64,000 nt of DNA, from positions 124,001 through 188,000 of the forward strand of contig NZ_JAAILA010000011.1 of assembly GCF_010974825.1 (NCBI RefSeq), read 5' to 3'. This document shows positions 8,159 through 15,811 of this stretch, in pieces. Origin of the DNA: Aeromonas rivipollensis (GTDB lineage Bacteria; Pseudomonadota; Gammaproteobacteria; Enterobacterales; Aeromonadaceae). A program made the translations under genes and the position numbers. The notes below the pieces were generated by a model that made no database searches, was not told where the DNA came from, and was given only the letters and a program-made list of their open reading frames with translations. Each line of letters opens with the position of its first letter. Position 1 is the first letter of the stretch.

Positions 8159-9061
8159 CTATTCGGACGGCCCTGTCACGCCGGCCTTCTTGCGGGCGTA
8201 GAGGTGGGCATCCGCCGTGGCATAGAGGCGCTGCACGTCCATGCCCGAGTGCCAGCTGGCGGCCCCCAGGCTGCAGCCCACCGAGAAGGCGCTGAGCTCC
8301 TTGTGGCTGTGCAGCACATGTTGCAGCCGCAGCCAGACCGGGCGCCAGGCCTCGGGATCGGCGGGTTGCAGCAGCAGGGCGAACTCGTCGCCGCCGAGGC
8401 GAAACGCCTGATCCGTGCCGCGAATGCAGCCCTGCAGCAGTTGGGCGAAGCGGCTCAGCACCAGATCCCCCACCGGATGACCCCAGGTGTCATTGACCTG
8501 TTTGAAGCGGTCGAGATCCAGCAGCACCAGCACCAGACCGTGGGGCTCCCGGCAGTGTTGCTCCACCGCCCGGCCAATGGCCTCGTCGAAATAGGAGCGG
8601 TTGCCAAGCCCGGTCAGGTGATCGAGCCGCACCTGCTGCTCCAGCCGGCTCAGCCGCAGATAGAGCGGCAGGGGCAGGCAGAACAGCTGGTGATATTGCC
8701 CCAGCTGCCGCCGCTGGCCGTCGCTCAGGGGCTGCTCCAGCTCGTATTGCAGCTGTCCGAGCAACTGCTCGTGCTGGCCGCGCAGCTCGAAGCGGTAGCT
8801 ATGCAGCACCTGCCGGGCCTGGGGGGCGTGGGCGATGAGGCTGTGGGGCTGACCGCAGTCGAGGTGGAGCGTGTGGATCCGGACAATCTTTGCCACCCGC
8901 TCGGCAAAGATTGCCAGCAGGGCGTCAAGATCCCGTTGCCTCAGCAGCTCCTGAAGCTGCTGATAAGTATCCTGCCCGGTCAGCGGCGTGAGCCGCTCCA
9001 TCTGCTGTACCCACTGCTCTATGCCATGTCCGAAGCCGTTCAAAGACGATGTGTTTTCCAC
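8159..9061 (-). CDS. Diguanylate cyclase (GGDEF) with I-site
   Basis: A 300-residue cytosolic diguanylate cyclase making c-di-GMP from two GTP. The C-terminal half carries DHLTGLGNR, the LLDLDRFKQVNDTWGH metal/substrate segment, and RLGGDEFALLL. An RGTD motif lies five residues before GGDEF, the canonical RxxD inhibitory site, so product feedback is expected. The N-terminal 130 residues are helical and Gln/Leu-rich with no recognised sensor domain; a globin-like or PAS sensor is not obvious. The start is GTG at 9061, 8 nt after TAAGG. The tilS gene converges on it with only 27 nt between. Confidence 0.85.
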   Translation of the reverse strand: MENTSSLNGFGHGIEQWVQQMERLTPLTGQDTYQQLQELLRQRDLDALLAIFAERVAKIVRIHTLHLDCGQPHSLIAHAPQARQVLHSYRFELRGQHEQLLGQLQYELEQPLSDGQRRQLGQYHQLFCLPLPLYLRLSRLEQQVRLDHLTGLGNRSYFDEAIGRAVEQHCREPHGLVLVLLDLDRFKQVNDTWGHPVGDLVLSRFAQLLQGCIRGTDQAFRLGGDEFALLLQPADPEAWRPVWLRLQHVLHSHKELSAFSVGCSLGAASWHSGMDVQRLYATADAHLYARKKAGVTGPSE

Positions 9062-9314
9062 GTTGCAGCCTTACACCTCTCCACTCATTGACCGGTTTCT
9101 TGCAATCCCCGTGCCCAAAATATGTTCGATGGAAAACAAAGGGGCTGGCTAGGCTTAGCAACATGAAATGGGAGGGCAAACAACCCCGTGCGCCGCTGGC
9201 CGCGCGTCAACATCAAGGGCGGGGTCCTGCCCCGCTGCGACGATGATCGGAGGGTGCCAGGGGCCTGAGGCGCAGCGTCTTAGGGCCATGGGGACAGATA
9301 AGAGGGAGGGATGT

Positions 9315-11267
9315 GTGTACGCCGATGTGTTGATCCTGCTGCTCTCCGCCGTTCTGCTGGTGGCCATCTTCCGACGCCTGGGCCAGCCGGTGATCCTCGC
9401 CTATCTGTTCGTCGGCATGCTGCTCGGCCCCCATGGGGCGGCCATCGTCACCGGGCAGGCCATGATGCAGACCATAGGGGAGCTCGGCATCGTCTTCCTG
9501 ATGTTCTCCCTCGGGCTAGAATTCTCGCTGCCGCGCCTGCTCGCCATGCGCAAGCTGGTGCTGGGGGTCGGCGGTCTGCAGGTGCTGCTCACCTCATTGC
9601 TGTTCTTCTGGCTCGGCTGGTGGTGGGGCCTGAGTCTCCCCCAGGCGCTGGTGGTATCCGGCACCCTGGCGCTCTCCTCCACCGCCGTGGTGATCAAGCA
9701 GCTCGGGGAGTTGCAGCAACTCCATACCCGGCGTGCCCAGCTCGGGGTGAGCGTCTTGCTGTTTCAGGATCTGGCGGTGGTGCCGCTCTTGGTGATGATC
9801 CCCATACTGGCCAGCCCCGAGGTGCAGGGCAGCGCCCTGCTGGCGGAGGTGGCCTGGGCCTCCCTCAAGGGGCTGTTCGCCCTGATCGTCCTGCTCGCGG
9901 TGGGAAAGTGGCTGCTGCCCATGGTGTTTCACGAGGTGGCCCGGGCGCGCTCCGACGAGCTGTTCGTGCTCAGCACCCTGCTGGTGGCCCTGCTGGCGGC
10001 GTCGCTGACCCAGTGGATGGGGCTTTCCATGGCACTCGGGGCCTTCCTGGCCGGCATGATGCTGGGGGAGTCCCACTACCGCCATCAGCTGGAAGTGGAC
10101 ATCAAGCCGTTTCGGGACGTGCTGCTGGGGCTCTTCTTCATCACCATAGGCATGACCATGGAGTGGGCGCTGGTGGCGAACGCCTGGTGGCAGGTGCTGC
10201 TCTGCGTGCTCGGGCTCATCCTGTGCAAGTCGCTGCTGGTGCTGCTGGCGGGCCGGCTGATGGGGGAGCGCAAGCGCGATGCCATGGCGGCCGGCATCAT
10301 GCTGAGCCAGGTCGGCGAGTTCGGCTTCGTGCTGCTGGCGCTGGCGAGCCACCATGGCCTGCTCGGTCACGAGATGGTCTCCCTGCTCATCGGTATCGGC
10401 GTCATCACCATTTCTCTCACCCCCTGGCTGGTGCAGCGGGCCCTGGGGCTGGCCCACTCCCTCACCGACGCTACCCTGCTGTCCCGCGCCGGGGTCGCCC
10501 AGTCGGGGCTCAGCAAGCACCAGCATGTCATCATCGCCGGCTTCGGGCGCACCGGGCAGACCTGCGCCCGCTTTCTCAAGTTAGAGGAGATCCCCTTTCT
10601 CGCGCTGGATCTCGATCCCGAGCGGGTGAGCGAGGCCAAGCTGGCGGGGGAGCAGGTGGCGTTCGGCGATGCCAGCCGGCGCGACATCCTGCTGGCGGCC
10701 GGCCTGATGCGGGCCCGCCTGGTGATCATCACCTTCGACGATCGCAAGCGGGTCGATGCCATGTTGATGCAGATCCGGGCGCTGGCGGGGGATCTCAAGG
10801 TGCTGGTGCGAACCCGGGACGACAGCTTCCTCGAGCACTACAAGCAGGCCGGGGCCTTCGAGGTGATCCCCGAATCCCAGGAGGGGGCCCTGATGCTGGT
10901 CTCCCACCTGCTGGTCAACTGCGACATCCCCATAGGCCGGGTGATCCGGCGCATGGAGCACGAGCGCAGCAGTCAGTACCGCTTCCTGCACGGCTTCTAC
11001 TGGGGAGATCAGAGTGCGGGCAACCTGGAGACGGATCAGTTACTGGAGCGGCTGCACCCCGTGCTGCTGCACGATCAGGCCTGGGCTGTGGGGCGCCGGG
11101 TGCGGGAACTGCCCCTGGGGGAGGTGCGCATCAAGGCGGTGCATCGCGGGGAGCGCAGCCTGGAGCCTAAGGCCGATCTGAGGCTGGTGGCGGGTGATCG
11201 GCTGGTGCTCTTTGGGACGGCCGTGGCCATGGAGCAGGCGGAGCAGCGCCTGCTGGAGGGGCACTAG
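9315..11267 (+). CDS. CPA2 monovalent cation:proton antiporter (KefB/YbaL type)
   Basis: A roughly 650-residue membrane protein of the CPA2 family. It has about 12 transmembrane segments (residues 1-390), with the conserved FLMFSLGLEFS, LFQDLAVVPLL and LSQVGEFGFVLL motifs. A cytosolic TrkA-N/RCK domain follows, with the nucleotide-binding loop GFGRTGQ near residue 408, then a TrkA-C domain to the end. Such proteins exchange K+ or Na+ for H+ under control of nucleotide or glutathione adducts. I prefer the GTG at 9315, which follows GGGAGGG and starts at the first helix; an in-frame ATG at 9288 would add nine polar residues. The 253 nt before it hold no gene I can support. Confidence 0.85.
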   Translation: MYADVLILLLSAVLLVAIFRRLGQPVILAYLFVGMLLGPHGAAIVTGQAMMQTIGELGIVFLMFSLGLEFSLPRLLAMRKLVLGVGGLQVLLTSLLFFWLGWWWGLSLPQALVVSGTLALSSTAVVIKQLGELQQLHTRRAQLGVSVLLFQDLAVVPLLVMIPILASPEVQGSALLAEVAWASLKGLFALIVLLAVGKWLLPMVFHEVARARSDELFVLSTLLVALLAASLTQWMGLSMALGAFLAGMMLGESHYRHQLEVDIKPFRDVLLGLFFITIGMTMEWALVANAWWQVLLCVLGLILCKSLLVLLAGRLMGERKRDAMAAGIMLSQVGEFGFVLLALASHHGLLGHEMVSLLIGIGVITISLTPWLVQRALGLAHSLTDATLLSRAGVAQSGLSKHQHVIIAGFGRTGQTCARFLKLEEIPFLALDLDPERVSEAKLAGEQVAFGDASRRDILLAAGLMRARLVIITFDDRKRVDAMLMQIRALAGDLKVLVRTRDDSFLEHYKQAGAFEVIPESQEGALMLVSHLLVNCDIPIGRVIRRMEHERSSQYRFLHGFYWGDQSAGNLETDQLLERLHPVLLHDQAWAVGRRVRELPLGEVRIKAVHRGERSLEPKADLRLVAGDRLVLFGTAVAMEQAEQRLLEGH

Positions 11268-11331
11268 GCTGTGCCCTCAACATGCTCAGGGGCCCTTGCC
11301 CGGGCGGCGCCCCTGGTGGAAGCAAGCCTGT

Positions 11332-12477
11332 TCAGGCCTCCTCGCGGATCCGCTCTTCGATGTCGAGGAAGGACTCGATGCGCTGGCGCTGATCCAGCGC
11401 ATCCTGATACCCCAGCCTTATCAGCTGCTGACAGTAACCCGGGTGAAACATCAGGAAGCTGGCCAGGCTGCTGCTCTCCTGGCCGTTCACCCCCAGCACC
11501 CGCAGCAGGCGGCGTAACTGGGTCGGCAGCTTGGGCAGGTAGTCGAGGGCGATAAGATCCAGATCCTGGCTCGGCCTGATGACGCAGGTCTCCACCTGGC
11601 GCAGCTTCAGGCGGCTGCGCTCCCGCGCCGGGATCAGCGACAGGGTCTGGTTTATGCGCCCCAGCCGCTCCAGATCCGAATTGAGGGTGTCGGAGAAGAC
11701 GGTGTTGAGCAGGTGGCTGGCGATGTTGGAGCTGGTCAGGTGATCCTGACGGGGGGCCGCGCTCCCCTGATGGGGGGAGTCCAGGGTCACCAGCAGGATC
11801 CGCTCCGCCCCCAGGTGAATGGCGGGGCTCAAGGGGCTCAGTTGGTGGATGGAGCCGTCACCGTAGAAGCGCTCGCCGATGCGGGTGGCCGGAAAGACGA
11901 AGGGCAGGGCCGCCGAGGCCATCAGGTGATCCGAGGTGAGCAGGGTGCGCAGGCCGCGCCGCCTGGCCCGCTCCCAGGGCAGGTGTTCGGCCCGCCCCTG
12001 GAAGAAGGTGGTGGAGAGGCCGTCGTCATAGTCGGAGGCGGTGATGGCGATGGCCTCCAGACTGCCGTAGAGGATGTTGTCATCGATGCGGTGATAGTCG
12101 ATGAGCTGATCCAGCAGGCGGCGCAGGGGGGCGTTGTCGAACAGGTGGAAGGCGCGGTTGCTCTGGGGGCTGATGAGACCGGCCGAGCCCTGATACAGGG
12201 TGCGCCACAGCAGCTGGCAGGGGCGGAAGTCGAAGATGTGATGGGTCTCGAAACGGCGCCAGACCCACTCCAGCTTGCGGACCCCCAGGTGAAAACAGGA
12301 GGCGTAGCACGCCAGTGCCGTGATGTTGAGGGCCCCCGCCGAGGTGCCGCACAGTATGGGGAAGGGGATGCCGAGGTTGCGGGGATAAAGCTCGGCCACT
12401 GCCTTGAGTACGCCGACCTGATAGGCGGCGCGAGCACCACCACCGGTGAGCAGAAGAGCTGTATTGGGTCTGGCCAT
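11332..12477 (-). CDS. Patatin-like phospholipase
   Basis: A 381-residue patatin-family lipid acyl hydrolase. The glycine-rich oxyanion-hole motif GGGARA is at 12-17, the nucleophile elbow GTSAG at 44-48 (Ser46), and the catalytic aspartate lies in YGDGSIHQ near residue 203, completing the Ser-Asp dyad. There is no signal peptide, so it is predicted cytosolic or membrane-associated. The C-terminal 120 residues are a helical extension seen in bacterial DUF3336-lacking patatins. It stands alone: the antiporter gene converges on it and the hydrolase gene behind it is separated by 122 nt and a terminator. Substrate lipid is unknown. Confidence 0.85.
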   Translation of the reverse strand: MARPNTALLLTGGGARAAYQVGVLKAVAELYPRNLGIPFPILCGTSAGALNITALACYASCFHLGVRKLEWVWRRFETHHIFDFRPCQLLWRTLYQGSAGLISPQSNRAFHLFDNAPLRRLLDQLIDYHRIDDNILYGSLEAIAITASDYDDGLSTTFFQGRAEHLPWERARRRGLRTLLTSDHLMASAALPFVFPATRIGERFYGDGSIHQLSPLSPAIHLGAERILLVTLDSPHQGSAAPRQDHLTSSNIASHLLNTVFSDTLNSDLERLGRINQTLSLIPARERSRLKLRQVETCVIRPSQDLDLIALDYLPKLPTQLRRLLRVLGVNGQESSSLASFLMFHPGYCQQLIRLGYQDALDQRQRIESFLDIEERIREEA

Positions 12478-12551
12478 GATGGTGCGCCTTATTGTGATTG
12501 CAAGGGCGGGTTGCCACCGCGCAATTTAACTATAAGACGTTGTATCCCGGA

Positions 12552-12584
12552 TAAAAATGGGCCGCCTCATCATTTTTTGAGGCG
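12552..12584 (-). terminator. Terminator of the TetR-hydrolase unit
   Basis: A 7-bp stem (563-569 with 578-584 of the 12 kb block) is followed on the minus strand by a GGCCC spacer and ATTTTTA. The spacer makes it weaker than the other terminators in this window. Confidence 0.5.
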
Positions 12585-12599
12585 ACCGGTGCGGCGGGA

Positions 12600-13457
12600 T
12601 CAGGCCGTGCCTCTGGGCTGGGTCAGCTGATCGAAGGCGGCGAAAACAGGCGGGCTTGCCAGGATGCGGCCATGGCCGAGCCCACGGGTACTCACCAGCC
12701 GGGTACGGCCGTCCTCTGCCGCCCGCAACGAGTCTCTATGGGGGGCAAACCTGTCCTCCTCGTCATGGACGATGAGGGCATGGCCGGCGCGATTGGCGAG
12801 CCGGCCGAGGGGGTCCACAGTGCTCAAGGGATGCTGGTATTCGTGCTCGATCTCCTTGACCACGGCATCGAACAGCCGGATGGAGTAGCCGGAGCGGGCC
12901 ACCATGCCATAGAGCTGGGGTACGTAGTCGAGCACGGGGGAGATGAGCAGCAGCGGCAGCGCGTCTAGGGCGGGGTGGCGGCTGCTGAGGGTGACGGCGC
13001 CCCCCATGCTGTGGGTGATGACCCCCTGAACCGGGCCGACGCGGGCGAGGATCTCGTCGAAGGCACACACGAAGCGGGGCAGGTGGCCCGTGCTGCCTTC
13101 GCTCTGGCCGTGGGCGGGGTGATCATAGGCCAGCGCCGTGAAGCCCTGGGCGGCGATATGGCTCATCAGCGGGTAGAACTGGCTGGCACTGCCTGACCAG
13201 CCGTGCATCAGCAGCCAGACCGGTCCCTGGCCGAGGCGATAGCTCATCAGGGTGCCCTCGCCGGTGTGGATGGCCTGCTGCACCAGCCCGGCGGGGGCGG
13301 CGACCTCACGGGTGGGGCGCTGCGGGGTGAGCAGCAACTTGCTGGCGGTGCGTTTGGCGTGGGACGGGGCCAGCGCGTGGTGCAACCGGGTGCCAAGCCC
13401 CAGCAGCAACTTGCTCGGGCTGACGCGGCGGGTGTTGAAATAGATCTTGCTGCTCAT
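12600..13457 (-). CDS. Alpha/beta-fold hydrolase
   Basis: A 285-residue serine hydrolase of the alpha/beta fold. The oxyanion motif HGWSG is near residue 85, the nucleophile elbow THSMGGA near 150, an acidic residue in IVHDEEDRF near 235 and the histidine in GLGHGRI near 262, a complete Ser-Asp-His triad. No signal peptide is seen. Two ATGs two codons apart are available; the inner one (13457) has ACAGG 7 nt upstream and is preferred. The gene follows tetR by 71 nt on the same strand, and a TetR-type operator-like sequence recurs in that gap, so it is probably the regulated partner. Substrate (an ester or lipid) is unknown. Confidence 0.8.
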   Translation of the reverse strand: MSSKIYFNTRRVSPSKLLLGLGTRLHHALAPSHAKRTASKLLLTPQRPTREVAAPAGLVQQAIHTGEGTLMSYRLGQGPVWLLMHGWSGSASQFYPLMSHIAAQGFTALAYDHPAHGQSEGSTGHLPRFVCAFDEILARVGPVQGVITHSMGGAVTLSSRHPALDALPLLLISPVLDYVPQLYGMVARSGYSIRLFDAVVKEIEHEYQHPLSTVDPLGRLANRAGHALIVHDEEDRFAPHRDSLRAAEDGRTRLVSTRGLGHGRILASPPVFAAFDQLTQPRGTA

Positions 13458-13479
13458 GGTCATCCTGTGGTTTTTATGT

Positions 13480-13494
13480 GCGAACGGTCGTGCT
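13480..13494. promoter_or_regulatory. Second TetR-type operator copy before the hydrolase gene
   Basis: CGAACGGTCGTGCT matches 11 of 14 bases of the operator-like palindrome upstream of tetR (14142-14155), including the full TCGTGCT half. It lies 23 nt before the hydrolase start. Confidence 0.4.
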
Positions 13495-13528
13495 TTTTTA
13501 TCTGTTTTTAAAAAGAAGAGGCAAAATC

Positions 13529-14110
13529 TCAGCGCCAGCTGGTCAGCAGATCTTCCACCTCGGGCCAGAAGTGGCGGCCCGGATCCTGACACAAGTCCAG
13601 CGCGTTGAACACCTGATCTCCCAGATAGAGGCCATAGAGCCGGTAGACGGCGCGCCAGGGATCCAGGTTCCCGCGCCACTCTCCCTTCTCCTGGCCCTGC
13701 ACCACCTGGCGAGCCAGGTAGTCGAGCCAGAAGCGCACCAGCTGGCGGGCTGCCTGCTGCACCTCCCCCTCCTGGGCCGAGGTCCAGGCGTCGAGGAACA
13801 TACAGCGTCCGGCAAAGCTCTGGTTCCAGGCCAGCCAGGCCCGCAGCAGGGCCAGCAGTTTCTCCTGCTGGGTGCCGTGCTGCTGCTGACGCACCGGCTG
13901 GATCACCCGCTCCCGGAACACCTCGGCGGAATGGGTGAGCACGGCGATCTGCAGGTTGTCGCGAGACTGGAAATGGGCGAACAGGCCGCTCTTGGACATC
14001 TCGCACGCACTGGCCAGCGAGCCTATGGTCAGGCTCTCCAGCCCCTGCTGGCTCGCCTGCTCGAAGGCTGTCTGCAAAATGTTGTCGCGGGTCAGGCGGC
14101 CCTTGCTCAT
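13529..14110 (-). CDS. TetR-family transcriptional regulator
   Basis: A 193-residue TetR-family repressor. The N-terminal helix-turn-helix is clear: RDNILQTAFEQASQQGLESL, then LTIGSLASACEMSKSGLFAHFQSRDNL, ending in the YFxSKExL-like recognition region. The remainder is a helical ligand-binding domain with a TetR_C-like tail. The ATG at 14110 has GGAGAG 7 nt upstream; the open frame continuing to 14305 is the shadow of the repeated regulator tail. It lies directly upstream of the alpha/beta hydrolase gene on the same strand and likely regulates itself and that gene through the two related operators. The ligand is unknown, perhaps a lipid-related compound. Confidence 0.88.
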   Translation of the reverse strand: MSKGRLTRDNILQTAFEQASQQGLESLTIGSLASACEMSKSGLFAHFQSRDNLQIAVLTHSAEVFRERVIQPVRQQQHGTQQEKLLALLRAWLAWNQSFAGRCMFLDAWTSAQEGEVQQAARQLVRFWLDYLARQVVQGQEKGEWRGNLDPWRAVYRLYGLYLGDQVFNALDLCQDPGRHFWPEVEDLLTSWR

Positions 14111-14141
14111 CGCACTCTCCTCTCTGGGTCCTGCAGCATAA

Positions 14142-14155
14142 AGTACGATCGTGCT
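14142..14155. promoter_or_regulatory. Palindromic operator upstream of tetR
   Basis: AGTACGATCGTGCT is a 14-bp palindrome with one mismatched base pair, 31 nt upstream of the tetR start. Its position and symmetry fit autoregulation by the TetR protein. Confidence 0.55.
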
Positions 14156-14188
14156 AATTGTCGAGCAACAAACCGTCGTTGTGGTGGA

Positions 14189-14300
14189 GACAAGGCGTTC
14201 AGTTGTCCTTGATGTCCATCTGCTGCAGGGCGATGACAGCCTGGGTGCGATTCTTGACGCCGAGTTTGCGGAAGGTGGGAGTGATATGGGCCCTGAGGGT
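14189..14300 (-). pseudogene. Tandem echo of the 3' end of the LuxR-type regulator gene
   Basis: This 112-bp block repeats 14301-14412 with 9 mismatches (about 92% identity). On the minus strand it reads as 33 codons matching the C-terminal recognition helix and tail of the adjacent response regulator, ending in the same IKDN but with TGA in place of TAA. It has no start codon or upstream promoter. Four codon changes alter residues and three are silent. It is a remnant gene tail, not a gene. Confidence 0.85.
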
Positions 14301-14310
14301 GACAAGGCGC

Positions 14311-14955
14311 TTAGTTGTCCTTGATGTCCATCTGCTGCAGGGCGATGACCGCCTGGGTGCGATTCTTGACGCCGAGTTTGCGGAAGATGGCGGTGATATG
14401 TGCCTTGATGGTGGCCTCGGAGACGTTGAGCTCCCAGGCGATCTGCTTGTTGAGACTGCCGTCCCGCAACATGATCAGCACCTTGTATTGCTGGGGGGTG
14501 AGGCTGGCCAGCTTGCTGGCAAAGTCGGGGCCATCCTCGGACTCGGGGTGAAGGGAGATCCCTTCCGGCACCCAGTTATCCCCCCCGATCACCGTATTGA
14601 GGGCGCTGACCAGCTCCTTCATGGGAACCGACTTGGGAATGAAGCCCAGGGCCCCGAGGCGCAGTACCTGCTGGATGATGGCGGCATCTTCCGAGGCGGA
14701 GACAACTACGATGGGCAGGTCCGGGTACTGGCCGCGCAGATAGGCCAGCCCCCCGAAGCCGTTGGCCCCCGGCATCTTGAGATCGAGCAGCAGCAGATCG
14801 ACTTCGGGGTGCTCCGCGAGCAGGTGGGTCAGGCTGTCGATGGAGTCGGCCTCCAGCAGCCTGGCCTCGTCGATGGCCATGTGCACCGCTTGATAGAGGG
14901 CGCCCCGAAACAGGGGGTGGTCATCTGCGATGACGATGGTAAATTGGCTGTCCAT
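14311..14955 (-). CDS. NarL/LuxR-type two-component response regulator
   Basis: A 214-residue response regulator. The receiver domain has the acidic pair in VIADDHP (residues 11-12), phospho-acceptor Asp58 in LLLLDLKMP, the Ser/Thr in VVVSASED and Lys in GFIPKSVP. A flexible acidic linker leads to a LuxR-type helix-turn-helix (about 148-205) with LTPQQYKVLIMLRDG, LNKQIAWELNVSEATIKAH and IFRKLGVKNRTQAV. No sensor kinase is adjacent, so the cognate partner is elsewhere. The 3' end is followed by a diverged tandem copy of its last 33 codons. The gene is divergent from the GST gene with 159 nt between. Confidence 0.9.
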   Translation of the reverse strand: MDSQFTIVIADDHPLFRGALYQAVHMAIDEARLLEADSIDSLTHLLAEHPEVDLLLLDLKMPGANGFGGLAYLRGQYPDLPIVVVSASEDAAIIQQVLRLGALGFIPKSVPMKELVSALNTVIGGDNWVPEGISLHPESEDGPDFASKLASLTPQQYKVLIMLRDGSLNKQIAWELNVSEATIKAHITAIFRKLGVKNRTQAVIALQQMDIKDN

Positions 14956-15114
14956 TGCTCACATTTTTGCTAACTGATTGTTTTGAAAAATCAAACTAGC
15001 ACTGCTCCCCAAGGGGGTCAAACTCGCAGGTGTGCAAATGTGAGGCGACCATGAGATGTCGTGCCCGCGGGGCCGATGCCGGGTCACGAACAACCCCAAC
15101 GCAGGAGGCAATAA

Positions 15115-15741
15115 ATGGGATCCTTGGTATTGACGGTAGGCACAGGTTCCACCTGGGCGATGCGGGCGTCGCTGGTGCTCGCCATGAGCGGGCTGGAGTG
15201 GCAGGAGCAGGTGTTCGATCTGGAGGATGCCAAGGCGTTGGCGCGGCTCAAGCGCACGGCGCCGGCCGGGCTGGTGCCCTGGCTGGATGACGGCGAGCTG
15301 CGGATCCACGACTCCCTCGCCATCGCCGAGTATCTTCACGAGCTGTGCCCGGCGCGCCACCTCTATCCGGTGGATAGGGCCGAGCGGGCATTGGCCCGCA
15401 GCCTCTGCGCCGAGCTGCACTCGGGTTTTGGCCAGATCCGCAGTCGCCTGCCCTTCTTCCTCGGCGCGCCGACCCAGAGCGAGCCCCCGGTGGAGACCCT
15501 GGGGGAGCTGGCCCGGCTGCAGACGCTCTGGTCCCAGGCGAGGGGGCCCTTCTACTTTGAGGAGGCGGGGATCCTCGATGCCTTCTATGCCGTGATGGCC
15601 TATCGGCTGGCGAGCTACGGCATAGACTTGCCCGGTCAGGCGGGGGCCTATCAGCAAGCCTTGCTGGCCTGGCCCCTGTGGCAGGAGACCCTGGTCAAGG
15701 CGCGGCTGCAGTGGCCGGCCATCGCCCGGCAGCCGGCATGA
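15115..15741 (+). CDS. Glutathione S-transferase family protein
   Basis: A 208-residue GST-like protein. The N-terminal thioredoxin-like domain has GTGSTWAMRASLVLAMSG in the place of the usual active-site region, a PAGLVPWLDDG cis-proline segment, and HDSLAIAEYL, the glutathione-contact Ser in the E/D-S motif. An all-helical C-terminal domain with AGILDAFYAVMAYRL follows. The ATG has GGAGG 6 nt upstream. Members conjugate glutathione or reduce glutathione adducts; substrate is not readable. It is a single-gene unit bounded by a strong terminator. Confidence 0.85.
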   Translation: MGSLVLTVGTGSTWAMRASLVLAMSGLEWQEQVFDLEDAKALARLKRTAPAGLVPWLDDGELRIHDSLAIAEYLHELCPARHLYPVDRAERALARSLCAELHSGFGQIRSRLPFFLGAPTQSEPPVETLGELARLQTLWSQARGPFYFEEAGILDAFYAVMAYRLASYGIDLPGQAGAYQQALLAWPLWQETLVKARLQWPAIARQPA

Positions 15742-15761
15742 GGTGAAGGGGCCTGTGCAAT

Positions 15762-15796
15762 GAGAGAGGGGAGCCACTGGCTCCCCTCTCGTTTGT
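15762..15796 (+). terminator. Terminator between GST gene and malS
   Basis: Twelve-base-pair perfect stem (15764-15775 with 15779-15790) with a 3-nt loop, followed by GTTTGT on the plus strand. It separates two convergent genes. Confidence 0.7.
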
Positions 15797-15811
15797 CTGG
15801 TGCGGGACCTG

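Noticed and set aside
9311-11170. A 619-codon frame overlapping the CPA2 antiporter in another frame
   Set aside because: Arg/Pro/Ala-rich shadow; the antiporter frame carries helices and RCK domains.
12600-14006. A 468-residue form of the alpha/beta hydrolase
   Set aside because: The added N-terminal part is an out-of-frame reading of tetR; the internal ATG at 13457 has a ribosome binding site.
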